Below are positions 8,499 to 16,872 of a DNA stretch of 64,000 nt, in pieces. This DNA comes from Stigmatella erecta (GTDB lineage Bacteria > Myxococcota > Myxococcia > Myxococcales > Myxococcaceae), in contig NZ_FOIJ01000015.1 in the NCBI RefSeq assembly GCF_900111745.1, positions 160,155-224,154 on the forward strand, written 5' to 3'. The stretch's first letter is position 1, and the number at the start of each line of letters is the position of its first letter. The notes under the pieces are model-generated. The model was not told the DNA's origin. It was given only the letters and a program-made list of their open reading frames with translations, and did no database searches. Both the position numbers and the translations under genes were made by a program.

Positions 8499-9977
8499 AT
8501 GGCTTCGACGGACGCATCGCAGGGAGACCCCACCCGGCTGCCACCGGGCACGCGCGTGGGGCCCTGGGAGCTCCGGGAGTGGCGGGGCCGGGGCTCGTAC
8601 GGAACGGTCTACCGCGCCGTGCGCCGGGGAAACCCAGACGTGGCGGAGGTGGCGCTCAAGCTGGCATCCCATTCCGAGGACCCACGGTTCGCGCGGGAGG
8701 TGGCCCTGCTCAGCCGCCTGCGCCATCCCAATGTTCCGCGCCTGTTTGATCAAGGCGCGTGGCTCAACGCGGCGGGGCGCGCCCATCCCTATCTCGTCAT
8801 GGAGTGGGTGGACGGCATCTCCCTGTATGCCTGGGCCGCGCGCCACGCGCCCACGTCCCGGCAGGTGCTCCGGGTGCTGTCACAGGTGGCCAGCGCCCTC
8901 GCCCAGACGGTCGAGGTGGGGGCGGTGCACCGGGACGTCAAAGGGGACAACATCCTCGTCCGGGGAGGGGCGGAGGGCCACGCCTTCCTCATGGACTATG
9001 GCTCGGGCTACTACGCCGGGGCCGAGCGGCTGACACCACCGCTGTTCCCACCGGCAACGCCGCGCTACCGCAGCCCCGAGGCCTGGGCCTATGCCCAGCG
9101 CGCGGGGCTGGACGCGGAGCGCCCTTACGAGGTGCAGCCCGCCGATGATGTCTTCGCGCTGGGAGTGAGCGCCTACCGGCTGGTGACGGGCACCTATCCC
9201 CCATCCACGGAGCCCTGGGACACAGCCTCTCAGGTGTGGAGCCAGGACGGGGTGGGGCCTCGATCTCCTCAGGAGCTCAATCCCCGGGTGGCCCCACACC
9301 TGAGCAGCCTCATCTTGTGCATGCTGTCCTCAAAGCCCGAGCACCGGGCCACCCCAAGCGAGTTGGCCAAGGCCCTGAACGGAGCCACCAGACAAGCAGG
9401 CCCCGAGGCGGATCAACCCCTCTTCGCGGAAGCCCGGAACGAGAGTCCCGCTTGGCCGTCCCAAACGATGAGAATGATGCCGGGGTTCGCTCTCCCTGAT
9501 GTCCGGATGCCGGATGAGCGCGAAGCACCCAAGAAAGCCCGAAGATTCGGGAGCCGTTGGTGGCTCGCGCTGGCCGCTGGCGTTCCCGTGGCAATGGGCG
9601 TGGGCTGGCTGCTACAACCGTGGCTCCTTCCGGCGGAGCACGCCGTTGCAGTCACAGCAAAGCGGGGAGCGAGTAGCGTGGCCGCGGCGGATACGGCCCT
9701 GATGGCGCCCCCCATCTCTGGGGTGCCCTCCGGACGAGAGGGAATCACCTTGGAACTTCCTCACAAACCCTTTCCTGGGCAGGAACGGCCGGACAGCGCG
9801 GGCAAATGCCCTCGCAAGACCCAGATCGCCATCAACAACGGGTGCTGGGTGGAACTGAAGGTTGCGCCTGACGCCTGTGAAGATGGCTACCTGCACAAGG
9901 GAGGCTGCTACATGCCCGCGTTCCGCCCGGCACCTACTCCAACCTCCCATCCCACCACTCCTCGCCAGGCACCATGA
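8499..9977 (+). CDS. Membrane Ser/Thr protein kinase with Cys-containing periplasmic tail
   Basis: A 492-residue Hanks-type kinase with a GGGAGG ribosome site before ATG 8499. The kinase domain spans ~20-300: G-loop GRGSYGTVY (30-38), Lys54 in VALKLA, HRDVKGDN with Asp146, and a DFG equivalent that reads DYG (166-168). The SPE motif and ADDVFALG are present, so it should be active. One transmembrane helix lies near 354-376. The outer tail (~377-492) has four cysteines (GKCPRKT, NNGCW, DACEDGYLHKGGCY), a pattern I associate with myxobacterial receptor kinases. The tail probably senses an extracytoplasmic signal. A Cys-rich lipoprotein gene follows after 53 bp. Confidence 0.92.
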   Translation: MASTDASQGDPTRLPPGTRVGPWELREWRGRGSYGTVYRAVRRGNPDVAEVALKLASHSEDPRFAREVALLSRLRHPNVPRLFDQGAWLNAAGRAHPYLVMEWVDGISLYAWAARHAPTSRQVLRVLSQVASALAQTVEVGAVHRDVKGDNILVRGGAEGHAFLMDYGSGYYAGAERLTPPLFPPATPRYRSPEAWAYAQRAGLDAERPYEVQPADDVFALGVSAYRLVTGTYPPSTEPWDTASQVWSQDGVGPRSPQELNPRVAPHLSSLILCMLSSKPEHRATPSELAKALNGATRQAGPEADQPLFAEARNESPAWPSQTMRMMPGFALPDVRMPDEREAPKKARRFGSRWWLALAAGVPVAMGVGWLLQPWLLPAEHAVAVTAKRGASSVAAADTALMAPPISGVPSGREGITLELPHKPFPGQERPDSAGKCPRKTQIAINNGCWVELKVAPDACEDGYLHKGGCYMPAFRPAPTPTSHPTTPRQAP

Positions 9978-10030
9978 CCTCAAGGTCTTGTCTTGCCAGT
10001 CCGGGCTCATCGGCGCGAAAGAGAGCATCC

Positions 10031-10573
10031 ATGAACCGAGACAACCACACGCGGTGCTCCGTTGTTCGCGCGCTCGTACTGTGTGCCGGACTCTGGGGCG
10101 CGGCGGGTTGTAGCACCACCCCATCAGTGCCCTCGGGCACAGGGGGTTCAGGCTTGGCGGACGCCGGCTCGAAGGTTGGGAACGTCCCCACGAAGAGGGG
10201 CAACGCCATCGCGCAGGCCGCAGATTGCAACCAGACCGATACGACGATCTCGTGCTGCCTCAAGAAGAACCCAGGCCAGTACGAGCGCTGCGGGACGGTG
10301 GCTCCGAATCAAGCCCCCAAGTCAGCCCCGAAGCGTTCGCCCAAGGACTCGCCCGGACCGGTCGCGCCCCCTCCGGGTGCGTCATCGGAGGGTAGAAGAG
10401 AGCGGGAGCGGAGGTGCCGCGACTATTGGAACCAGTGCATCGCGATGGGCGGCGAACACGAGAAGCGCGGGCAACACGGTCAGACCGTCTGCCGGGCCTG
10501 CTATGAGCGCTGCGTGGCGGAAGGCTTTTGGCCTGAGAGCGTCAACGACTTTCAGTGCTTCGGAGGATTCTAG
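10031..10573 (+). CDS. Cys-rich lipoprotein, possible toxin-locus component
   Basis: A 180-residue predicted lipoprotein. I start it at ATG 10031 (MNRDNHTRC); the signal segment VVRALVLCAGLWGAAGC gives lipid attachment at Cys27. A CCLKKNPGQYERCG stretch and a Pro/Ser/Lys linker follow. The last ~55 residues form a compact domain with cysteines spaced CX6C (RRCRDYWNQC), then CX2CX3C (VCRACYERC), then FQC near the end. I do not recognise a named family with certainty. Being followed at 2 bp by a helical protein and then an Imm11-like protein, it could be the effector of a toxin/immunity locus; no nuclease or protease motif is visible, so this is inference. Confidence 0.7.
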   Translation: MNRDNHTRCSVVRALVLCAGLWGAAGCSTTPSVPSGTGGSGLADAGSKVGNVPTKRGNAIAQAADCNQTDTTISCCLKKNPGQYERCGTVAPNQAPKSAPKRSPKDSPGPVAPPPGASSEGRRERERRCRDYWNQCIAMGGEHEKRGQHGQTVCRACYERCVAEGFWPESVNDFQCFGGF

Positions 10574-10575
10574 CC

Positions 10576-11070
10576 GTGCCGCGCTCTCGCAAGCAGTGGT
10601 GGCTCACGGTGGCGGAGCAGCGCGAGTGGCTCACCTTCGGTTTGGCTCACGCTGAAATGCCCTTTGAAGTCGTCGTGGCGGCACTTCAGGATCTCGAGCG
10701 GCAATTTGCCCGGGAGGCACGAACTCCCGCCGAACGTCTGCACCTGAAGCGGCTAACGGCGCTGACGGCTGTCCACGAGGCTTTCAGCCACATGCGCCCC
10801 TGGCAGGACTTCGGCCCATGGCTGCGCAAAATCAGGAGGCTTGGTTTTCCGACCCTCTGGGACCGCTTCCACGTCTCGACCCTTTATGTGCAAGCCTTGC
10901 CCAGCTTTCGAGAGCAAGCAGCGGCCGCCTTCGCCATGCTGGCAGACACGGAGCGCCGGGTGCGGCGGTTGCCCCAGCATCGGCCCTCGCGCCAGCAAAT
11001 GCTGGACGGCATTGCTCACGCGCTGCGCGAGGCCGCCCGATACGGTATAGAGCCTCTCCAGGAGAGGTAA
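10576..11070 (+). CDS. Unknown helical protein, copy A of a paralogous pair
   Basis: A 164-residue basic, mostly helical protein of unrecognised family. I choose GTG 10576, two bases after the lipoprotein stop, because a GGAGG site sits 9 bp upstream; an ATG at 10555 would lie inside the lipoprotein gene. It clearly resembles the protein at 11658-12173: shared RxRKxWW start, REAxTPxERLH, FGPxLR, RLGxxxxxxRxHVxxLYVQxL, and LADxERRxxRxP followed by SIAHA/GIAHA. No signal peptide or membrane segment. The two copies flank the Imm11-like gene, so they may be adaptor, chaperone or immunity proteins; none of these is shown. Confidence 0.72.
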   Translation: MPRSRKQWWLTVAEQREWLTFGLAHAEMPFEVVVAALQDLERQFAREARTPAERLHLKRLTALTAVHEAFSHMRPWQDFGPWLRKIRRLGFPTLWDRFHVSTLYVQALPSFREQAAAAFAMLADTERRVRRLPQHRPSRQQMLDGIAHALREAARYGIEPLQER

Positions 11071-11095
11071 CACGCGGGGAATCACATGCACCGAA

Positions 11096-11668
11096 ATGTC
11101 GAAACGATTCTTTGACCTGAAGATCGACGTCTATGTGCCAGGGCGTTGGTATCTGGCGGAGCCTGCGCACCTCAACGGCCAGGAAGTGGATGACATCTGG
11201 GCATTCATCCAAGGCAAGCCGGTCGAGCTTCGCGAGCGGCTGCGCATTCCCCTCTTCAAGCCTGGCAAACCGCTGGACCTCGAGTTTGCTGGCGCCGGGC
11301 AAACGCCCATCGTCAGCGCGCGGGCTGCTGCCGTGTTCCGTGACATGGCCGCCAGCGATGTTCAGCTCTTCCCGGTCGAGGTCGAAGGACAATCCGAACC
11401 GTACTTCCTGCTGAATGTGGCACGGGGGATCCGGTGCATCGACGATGCAGCCTGTGAGGAGGCCCGGCGCTGGACACCCGAAGATGGCCGGCCAGACCGG
11501 GTAGGGCAGTACCATGTCGTTTCAGGTCTGCGCATCGACCCGTCCAAAACAGGCGATGCCCTCGTGTTCCGCCTGTGGGGTTACCACCCACCGATCATCG
11601 TCCACGAAACCATCAAGAACGCCCTGGAACGGACCGGCATCAAGGGCGGGCGGTTCGATGAGGTCTGA
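11096..11668 (+). CDS. Imm11-family (DUF1629-like) immunity protein
   Basis: A 190-residue soluble protein matching the Imm11/DUF1629 pattern as I know it in myxobacteria: an N-terminal RFFDLKIDVYVPGRWYL, then FKPGKPLDLEFAGAGQTPIVSARAA, AASDVQLFPVEVEGQ, RGIRCIDDA, and a C-terminal VVSGLRIDPSKTGDALVFRLWGY. Imm11 proteins are predicted to neutralise polymorphic toxins. It lies between two paralogous genes and downstream of the Cys-rich lipoprotein, all on one strand with gaps of 2 and 25 bp, which supports a toxin/immunity operon. Family call is fairly confident; the cognate toxin is not identified. Confidence 0.75.
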   Translation: MSKRFFDLKIDVYVPGRWYLAEPAHLNGQEVDDIWAFIQGKPVELRERLRIPLFKPGKPLDLEFAGAGQTPIVSARAAAVFRDMAASDVQLFPVEVEGQSEPYFLLNVARGIRCIDDAACEEARRWTPEDGRPDRVGQYHVVSGLRIDPSKTGDALVFRLWGYHPPIIVHETIKNALERTGIKGGRFDEV

Positions 11669-12173
11669 TCATGTCCTGGCATACGGTGGGCGCACGCGCA
11701 AAGATTGGTGGCAGAGCGTTGCCAACCGCCGCGATGATCTGATGGTCAAGCTCTACAAGGCGAACGTTCCCTACACGGAGTTAAAGCGCGCTGTGTTGGA
11801 CCAGGAGAAGGAACTGCTACGCGAAGCGGAGACTCCCCGCGAGCGCCTGCACATCCAGCAGCTCACCGCAAAGCTGCTCATCACCGAAGCGTACGGAGAG
11901 GATGCCGGGTGGGCCGAGTTTGGCCCCCTTTTGCGCCGATGTGAGCGGCTCGGATACGCGGACATCACCCATCGGCTGCATGTGGCCTGTCTCTACGTTC
12001 AATCCTTGCACCGCTTCTCCACCAAAGCCCGGCAAGCGTTCGACCTGTTGGCCGACGTGGAGCGAAGGCTCAAACGCATCCCGAGAAGTCACTCCTTGCG
12101 CAAGGAAGGGATGCAGAGCATCGCTCACGCCCGGGCGGTAGCGGCAGCAGCCGGCTTCACTCCTGCCACGTAG
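11658..12173 (+). CDS. Unknown helical protein, copy B of a paralogous pair
   Basis: A 171-residue protein related along nearly its whole length to the 10576-11070 product (TRKDWW, LREAETPRERLHIQQLT, FGPLLRRCERLGY, LHVACLYVQSL, LLADVERRLKRIP, SIAHA). The start at ATG 11658 overlaps the last 11 bp of the Imm11-like gene, implying coupled translation. The first ~10 residues have no counterpart in copy A. The two copies have diverged substantially, so this is an old duplication, not a recent one. No catalytic motif recognised. Confidence 0.7.
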   Translation: MRSDHVLAYGGRTRKDWWQSVANRRDDLMVKLYKANVPYTELKRAVLDQEKELLREAETPRERLHIQQLTAKLLITEAYGEDAGWAEFGPLLRRCERLGYADITHRLHVACLYVQSLHRFSTKARQAFDLLADVERRLKRIPRSHSLRKEGMQSIAHARAVAAAAGFTPAT

Positions 12174-12207
12174 CCCCTGCCTCCTCCCACCTCTTCGGCG
12201 CTCGCCT

Positions 12208-12260
12208 CTTCCGGCGGCGCGCCGAGCTTCGCGCCGAACCGCGGGAGGATCTCCAACCGG
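12208..12260 (-). pseudogene. Remnant of the 3' end of the gene at 12748-13047
   Basis: These 53 bases match 12771-12823 at 47 positions in the same orientation. On the minus strand they encode RLEILPRFGAKLGAPPEE, against RLEILQRFDEKLGARPED in the intact gene. Similarity stops abruptly on the right (12261), with no start or N-terminal part. The two copies form a direct repeat bracketing the DUF2019 gene, as expected if a cassette entered at, or duplicated, the end of the orphan gene. Confidence 0.65.
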
Positions 12261-12323
12261 CGCCACGTCTGCCTGCTGCTGGCGCACCGAGTAAGGGACG
12301 AGCCTGAGGCGTCCCTGCAAAGG

Positions 12324-12686
12324 TCACGGGAACTTGAGCGTGCCCTCGCGCCACGCCTTGAGCGCGTACTCGGCTGGAGTCCGGAGACGTCCCGGCCGGG
12401 AAGCAAATCCCTGCAGCACCGGCTCTCCATGCTCTGGCGCGAATTCAAGTGCATGTGCCGCGACACATGAGCGGACGTGCTCGTCCTCATTCTCCAGCAG
12501 CGGCAGGAGATGAGCGGCTGCCGCCCGGCTGCGGAGTTCACGGTAGGCGCCTGCAATCCGCTCGTGAGCACGATTGGCAGCGCGATGATCCCCAGCGGCC
12601 ACCGCCTGTCCGTAAGCCACTGCCGCCTGCTCGTACTCTTGAACGAGCACCTCGATGCTCACACCTTGGAGGCTGCGAAGGCTCAT
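12324..12686 (-). CDS. DUF2019-domain protein
   Basis: A 120-residue helical protein of the DUF2019 type (PF09450): an N-terminal IEVLVQEYEQAAVAYGQAV helix, AHERIAGAYRELRSR, and a HEAT-like LLPLLENEDEHVRSCVAAHALEF followed by a short C-terminal tail. ATG 12686 has no ribosome site; GTG 12662 (SIEVLVQEY) has AAGG before it and may be the true start, giving 112 residues. It lies between two copies of a 53-bp direct repeat, next to an Imm11-like locus. The function is unknown. An immunity role is suggested only by the surroundings. Confidence 0.75.
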   Translation of the reverse strand: MSLRSLQGVSIEVLVQEYEQAAVAYGQAVAAGDHRAANRAHERIAGAYRELRSRAAAAHLLPLLENEDEHVRSCVAAHALEFAPEHGEPVLQGFASRPGRLRTPAEYALKAWREGTLKFP

Positions 12687-12747
12687 GGAGGAACTGGCTA
12701 CTCATCCATCCCAGAGACGATGGAGTTCCCGCTCTGCCCCCTCCGCC

Positions 12748-13047
12748 TCAGTGGGCCTTGACGCTCACGTCTTCCGGCCGGGCGCCCAGCTTCTCGTCGA
12801 ACCGCTGGAGGATCTCCAACCGGAGCTGCAGCTGAGCCGCCATCGGGTTGCCGGGCTCCAACTTCACTAGCTTCATCGCCAGGCAGCCAGCCACGTCAGC
12901 CAGCTGCTTGCGCACCGCGGCGAGGTACTTCTGCTCCGCTTCCAGCGTGCCCGGGTGGGCCGTCCGCGGAGGGCCACCCTTCGTCCCCACGCTCGGAGCA
13001 GGGGATACGGCGGAGGGATGGGCACTTGCAGACGAACCAACTTGCAT
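12748..13047 (-). CDS. Hypothetical protein with duplicated 3' end
   Basis: A 99-residue protein if begun at ATG 13047, which has GAGG seven bases upstream; GTG 13098 would add 17 residues. The N-terminal third is Ser/Pro-rich, the rest helical (LEAEQKYLAAVRKQLADVAGCLAMKL, then QLQLRLEILQRFDEKLG). No family recognised. Its last ~18 codons recur as a broken copy at 12208-12260 on the far side of the DUF2019 gene, which is the best evidence that this stretch is really coding. Confidence 0.55.
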   Translation of the reverse strand: MQVGSSASAHPSAVSPAPSVGTKGGPPRTAHPGTLEAEQKYLAAVRKQLADVAGCLAMKLVKLEPGNPMAAQLQLRLEILQRFDEKLGARPEDVSVKAH

Positions 13048-13260
13048 GGGCGGCCTCGAAGGTCTGGAAGGATGAATCGTTAACAACTTCCTCGTCACTC
13101 AGCGCAGGGGGATTAGAAACCAAGCCGCGCGCACACGTCCCTCGCAAAGCACCGCAGTGTCCGCCGCTTGATGCTTCCCCCCTCCCCTCCCCAAGGACAC
13201 TTCTGCCCATTCCGGGTCTTCGGTAAGGCCGGATCCTTTACCCCTGGGCAAGGAGCTGGC

Positions 13261-15621
13261 ATGTCGGGTCCGCTGAGCACGCAGGAGCTGGAGAAGATCG
13301 ACGCGTACTGGCGCGCCGCCAACTACCTCTCCGTCGGGCAGATCTACCTCAAGAACAACCCCCTCCTGGAGCGCCCCCTCACCCTCGAGGACCTCAAGCC
13401 CCGCCTGCTGGGCCACTTCGGCACCACGCCCGGGCTCAACTTCATCTACGTCCACCTCAACCGCATCATCCGGCTCCACCAGGCCAACATGATGTATCTG
13501 ATTGGCCCCGGCCATGGCGCCCCCGGCATCATCGCCAACACCTTCCTCGAAGGCTCCTACACGGAGACCTATCCCAACATCGAGCGCAACGCCGATGGTC
13601 TGAAGCGCCTGTTCCGCCAGTTCTCCTGGCCCTACGGCGTCCCCAGCCATGACGCCCCCGAAGTCCCCGGCTCCATCAGCGAGGGCGGCGAGCTCGGCTA
13701 CTCCCTGCTCCACGCCTACGGCGCCGCCTTCGACAACCCCGGCCTCATCGTCGCCTGTGTCGTTGGCGATGGAGAGGCCGAGACGGGCCCGCTGGCCGCC
13801 AGCTGGCATTCCAACAAGTTCCTCAACCCCGCCACCGATGGCGCGGTGCTGCCCATCCTCCACCTCAACGGCTACAAGATCGCCAACCCCACGCTGCTCG
13901 CGCGCATCGACCCCGACGAGTTGGAGGCCCTCTTCCGGGGCTACGGCTACAACCCCTATTTCCTCGAAGGGGATGACCCCCAGACGATGCACCAGCAGAT
14001 GGCCGCCGTGCTCGACACGCTCTATGCCGAGATCCGCGCCATCCAGCACAAGGCCCGCGAGCAGAAGGACGCGTCACGCCCGCGCTGGCCCATGCTCATC
14101 CTCAAGACGCCCAAGGGGTGGACCTGCCCTCGCACCGTCGATGGCAAGCCCGTGGAGGGCACCTGGCGCGCCCACCAGGTGCCCCTGTCGAAAGTCCACT
14201 CGAACCCGGAGCACCTGCGGCTCCTCGAAGAGTGGCTGCGCAGCTACCGGCCCCAGGAGCTCTTCGACGCGAACGGCACCTTCCGCGAGGAGCTGGCGGA
14301 CATCGCCCCCAAGGGCCGCCTGCGCATGGGCGCCAACATCCACGCCAATGGCGGCAAGCTCCTCGTGCCCCTCGTGCTGCCCAACTTCCGCGACTACGCG
14401 GTGCCCTTCGAGACGCCGGGCTCCGTCGAGGTGAGCGCCACCCAGGTGCTCGGCGGCTACCTGCGCGACGTCATGCGCAAGAACCTCGGGACGAAGAACT
14501 TCCGCATGTTCGCCCCGGACGAGAACGCCTCCAACCGCCTCCAGGCCGTCTACGAGGCCAGCGGCAAGCGGTGGAACGCCCGCTACGAGGACGTGGACGA
14601 GTCGCTCTCCACCGAGGGCCGGGTGATGGAGGTCCTTAGCGAGCACCTCTGCCAGGGCTGGCTCGAGGGCTACCTGCTCACCGGCCGCCACGGCTTCTTC
14701 TCCTGCTACGAGGCGTTCATCCACCTCATCGACTCGATGTTCAACCAGCACGCCAAGTGGATCAAATCCGCCAAGGAGCTGCCGTGGCGCGCGGACATCG
14801 CCTCGCTGAACTACCTGCTCAGCTCCCACGTCTGGCGCCAGGACCACAACGGCTTCTCCCACCAGGACCCGGGCTTCATCGACCATGTGGCCAACAAGAA
14901 GGCCGACACGGTGCGCATCTACCTGCCCCCGGATGCCAACACGCTCTTGTCCGTCACCGACCACTGCCTGCGCACGAAGAACTACGTGAACCTCATCATC
15001 GCCGGCAAGCAGGCCGCCCCCGTGTGGCTCGACCGCGAGAGCGCCGTGCGCCACTGCGCGGCCGGCATCGGCACCTGGGACTGGGCGGGCCACGGAGAGG
15101 GTGAGCCCGATGTCGTCATGGCCTGCGCCGGGGATGTGCCCACCCTGGAGACCCTGGCCGCGGTGACGGTGCTGCGCGAGTGGGCGCCCGAGCTGAAGGT
15201 GCGCGTCGTCAACGTCGTGGATCTGTTCACGCTGGAGCCCGTGGAGGACCACCCGCATGGGCTCAACCACGAGGACTTCAACCGCCTGTTCACCGAGGAC
15301 AAGCCCGTCATCTTCGCGTTCCACGGCTACCCGGCCATCGTGCACAAGCTCACCTACAAGCGGGCCAACCACGGGAACCTCCACGTCCACGGCTACAAGG
15401 AGGAGGGCACCACCACCACGCCCTTCGACATGACCGTGCTCAACGACATGGACCGCTACACGCTCGCGCTCGATGCCATCCGCCAGGCGCCCGCCGTGCG
15501 CCACCGGCTCGATGCGGCCGAGCAGCGCTACTCGGAGGTCAGCCAGCGCCACAAGCTCTACGTCTCCGAGCACGGTGAGGACATGCCCGAAGTCAAAGGC
15601 TGGAAGTGGACCGCGCGATGA
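13261..15621 (+). CDS. xfp: Phosphoketolase (xylulose-5-phosphate/fructose-6-phosphate)
   Basis: A 786-residue thiamine-diphosphate enzyme that phosphorolytically cleaves xylulose 5-phosphate, and often fructose 6-phosphate, to acetyl phosphate plus an aldose phosphate. The start at ATG 13261 ([14 protein letters not shown]) has a GGAG site; the longer frame upstream is not coding. The phosphoketolase signatures are all present: [18 protein letters not shown], the ThDP-binding [15 protein letters not shown] and [10 protein letters not shown], and in the C-terminal half [13 protein letters not shown]. Length is typical. The stop overlaps the acetate kinase start as ATGA, so acetyl phosphate can be turned into acetate and ATP by the same operon. 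Confidence 0.97.
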   Translation: MSGPLSTQELEKIDAYWRAANYLSVGQIYLKNNPLLERPLTLEDLKPRLLGHFGTTPGLNFIYVHLNRIIRLHQANMMYLIGPGHGAPGIIANTFLEGSYTETYPNIERNADGLKRLFRQFSWPYGVPSHDAPEVPGSISEGGELGYSLLHAYGAAFDNPGLIVACVVGDGEAETGPLAASWHSNKFLNPATDGAVLPILHLNGYKIANPTLLARIDPDELEALFRGYGYNPYFLEGDDPQTMHQQMAAVLDTLYAEIRAIQHKAREQKDASRPRWPMLILKTPKGWTCPRTVDGKPVEGTWRAHQVPLSKVHSNPEHLRLLEEWLRSYRPQELFDANGTFREELADIAPKGRLRMGANIHANGGKLLVPLVLPNFRDYAVPFETPGSVEVSATQVLGGYLRDVMRKNLGTKNFRMFAPDENASNRLQAVYEASGKRWNARYEDVDESLSTEGRVMEVLSEHLCQGWLEGYLLTGRHGFFSCYEAFIHLIDSMFNQHAKWIKSAKELPWRADIASLNYLLSSHVWRQDHNGFSHQDPGFIDHVANKKADTVRIYLPPDANTLLSVTDHCLRTKNYVNLIIAGKQAAPVWLDRESAVRHCAAGIGTWDWAGHGEGEPDVVMACAGDVPTLETLAAVTVLREWAPELKVRVVNVVDLFTLEPVEDHPHGLNHEDFNRLFTEDKPVIFAFHGYPAIVHKLTYKRANHGNLHVHGYKEEGTTTTPFDMTVLNDMDRYTLALDAIRQAPAVRHRLDAAEQRYSEVSQRHKLYVSEHGEDMPEVKGWKWTAR

Positions 15622-16760
15622 AGGGCACCCTGCTCGTCATCAACAGCGGCTCGTCCTCGCTGAAGTTCGGCCTCTATCCCGCGCGCGGCGAGGCCCTGCT
15701 TTTCAAGGGCTCCGCCGTCCACATCGGCGGTGCGCACGGCAAGCTGTCGATCCGGGATGGCGCGGGTACGCAGGTGCTCAGCGAGGCCGCCTCCCATCCG
15801 TCGCAGGAGGAAGCCTTCCGCGCGGCCGTCTCCCGGCTGGAGACGTTTCATCCAGGAGCGCCCGTGGCCATTGGCCACCGCCTCGTCCACGGCGGCCCCC
15901 ACCTGCGCCAGCACCAGGCGCTCACCCCCGAGGTGCTCCAGGCGCTGGAGGGGGCCACCCACTTCGCGCCCCTCCACATTCCGCCCGCCCTGGAGCTGAT
16001 CCGCGCGGTGCAGAAGCGCTATCCCGGCGTGCCGCAGTTCGCGTGCTTCGACACGGCGTTTCACGCCACGCTGCCGGAGGAGGCCTCGGCCTATGCCCTG
16101 CCCCGCGCGTACCGGGAGCAGGGGGTGCAGCGCTATGGCTTCCATGGGCTGTCCTACGAGTCCATCGTGGCGCAGCTCCGGCCCGGGGTGCCCGCGCGCA
16201 CCGTCGTGGCGCACCTGGGCAGCGGGGCCAGCCTCGCCGCGCTCGAACACGGCACCTCCGTGGACACCTCCATGGGCCTCACGCCCACCGGCGGCATCCC
16301 CATGGCCTCCCGCACGGGCGATCTGGATCCGGGCGTGCTGCTCTGGTTGATGCGCTCCGCCCGGCTGGACGTGGACGCGCTGGAGTCGCTGGTGAACCAT
16401 GACGCGGGGCTCAAGGGCCTCTCGGGCGGCTCTCCGGACATGCAGGCGCTGACACAGACCGCCGCCTCGGGGGACACCGCCGCCGCCCTGGCAATCTCCG
16501 TCTTCACCCGGAGCGTCGCCAAGACGGTGGGCGCCTATGCGGCCGTCCTCGGGGGGCTGGACCTGCTCGTGTTCACGGGGGGCGTGGGCGAGAACAGCCA
16601 CGAGATCCGGCAGCAGGTCTGCGCCAGGCTGGGCCACCTGGGCATCGCCCTGGATGACGCGAGCCCTCCGCCCGCCGGCTCCCGCTGCGCGGTGCGCGTC
16701 CTGCCCAGCGACGAGGAAGGCCGCATCGCCCACCACGTCCGCCGGTTGCTCTCCTCCTGA
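15618..16760 (+). CDS. ackA: Acetate kinase
   Basis: A 380-residue ASKHA-fold kinase that makes ATP and acetate from acetyl phosphate. ATG 15618 overlaps the phosphoketolase stop (ATGA); the ORF could be extended by four codons, but the signature begins right after this Met ([16 protein letters not shown]). Other signatures are [58 protein letters not shown] and FTGGVGENS. All catalytic regions are intact. Coupled translation with phosphoketolase suggests balanced synthesis of the two enzymes. Confidence 0.97.
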   Translation: MKGTLLVINSGSSSLKFGLYPARGEALLFKGSAVHIGGAHGKLSIRDGAGTQVLSEAASHPSQEEAFRAAVSRLETFHPGAPVAIGHRLVHGGPHLRQHQALTPEVLQALEGATHFAPLHIPPALELIRAVQKRYPGVPQFACFDTAFHATLPEEASAYALPRAYREQGVQRYGFHGLSYESIVAQLRPGVPARTVVAHLGSGASLAALEHGTSVDTSMGLTPTGGIPMASRTGDLDPGVLLWLMRSARLDVDALESLVNHDAGLKGLSGGSPDMQALTQTAASGDTAAALAISVFTRSVAKTVGAYAAVLGGLDLLVFTGGVGENSHEIRQQVCARLGHLGIALDDASPPPAGSRCAVRVLPSDEEGRIAHHVRRLLSS

Positions 16761-16872
16761 GCGCCTCCCGCGTTTCACTCCCAGCGCAAGGGCTTGCCGG
16801 ACTTACGTGTTTTGATGTTATTTCTTGGAGATGCCCCTCACGGGTCAGCGTCCCCTGTTCAGGAGCCTCTCC

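Noticed and set aside
12125..12571. 148-codon minus-strand frame through the remnant
   Set aside because: Its N-terminal part is out of frame with the DUF2019 gene it overlaps; only the 12208-12260 segment has a recognisable origin, so I list that as a remnant.
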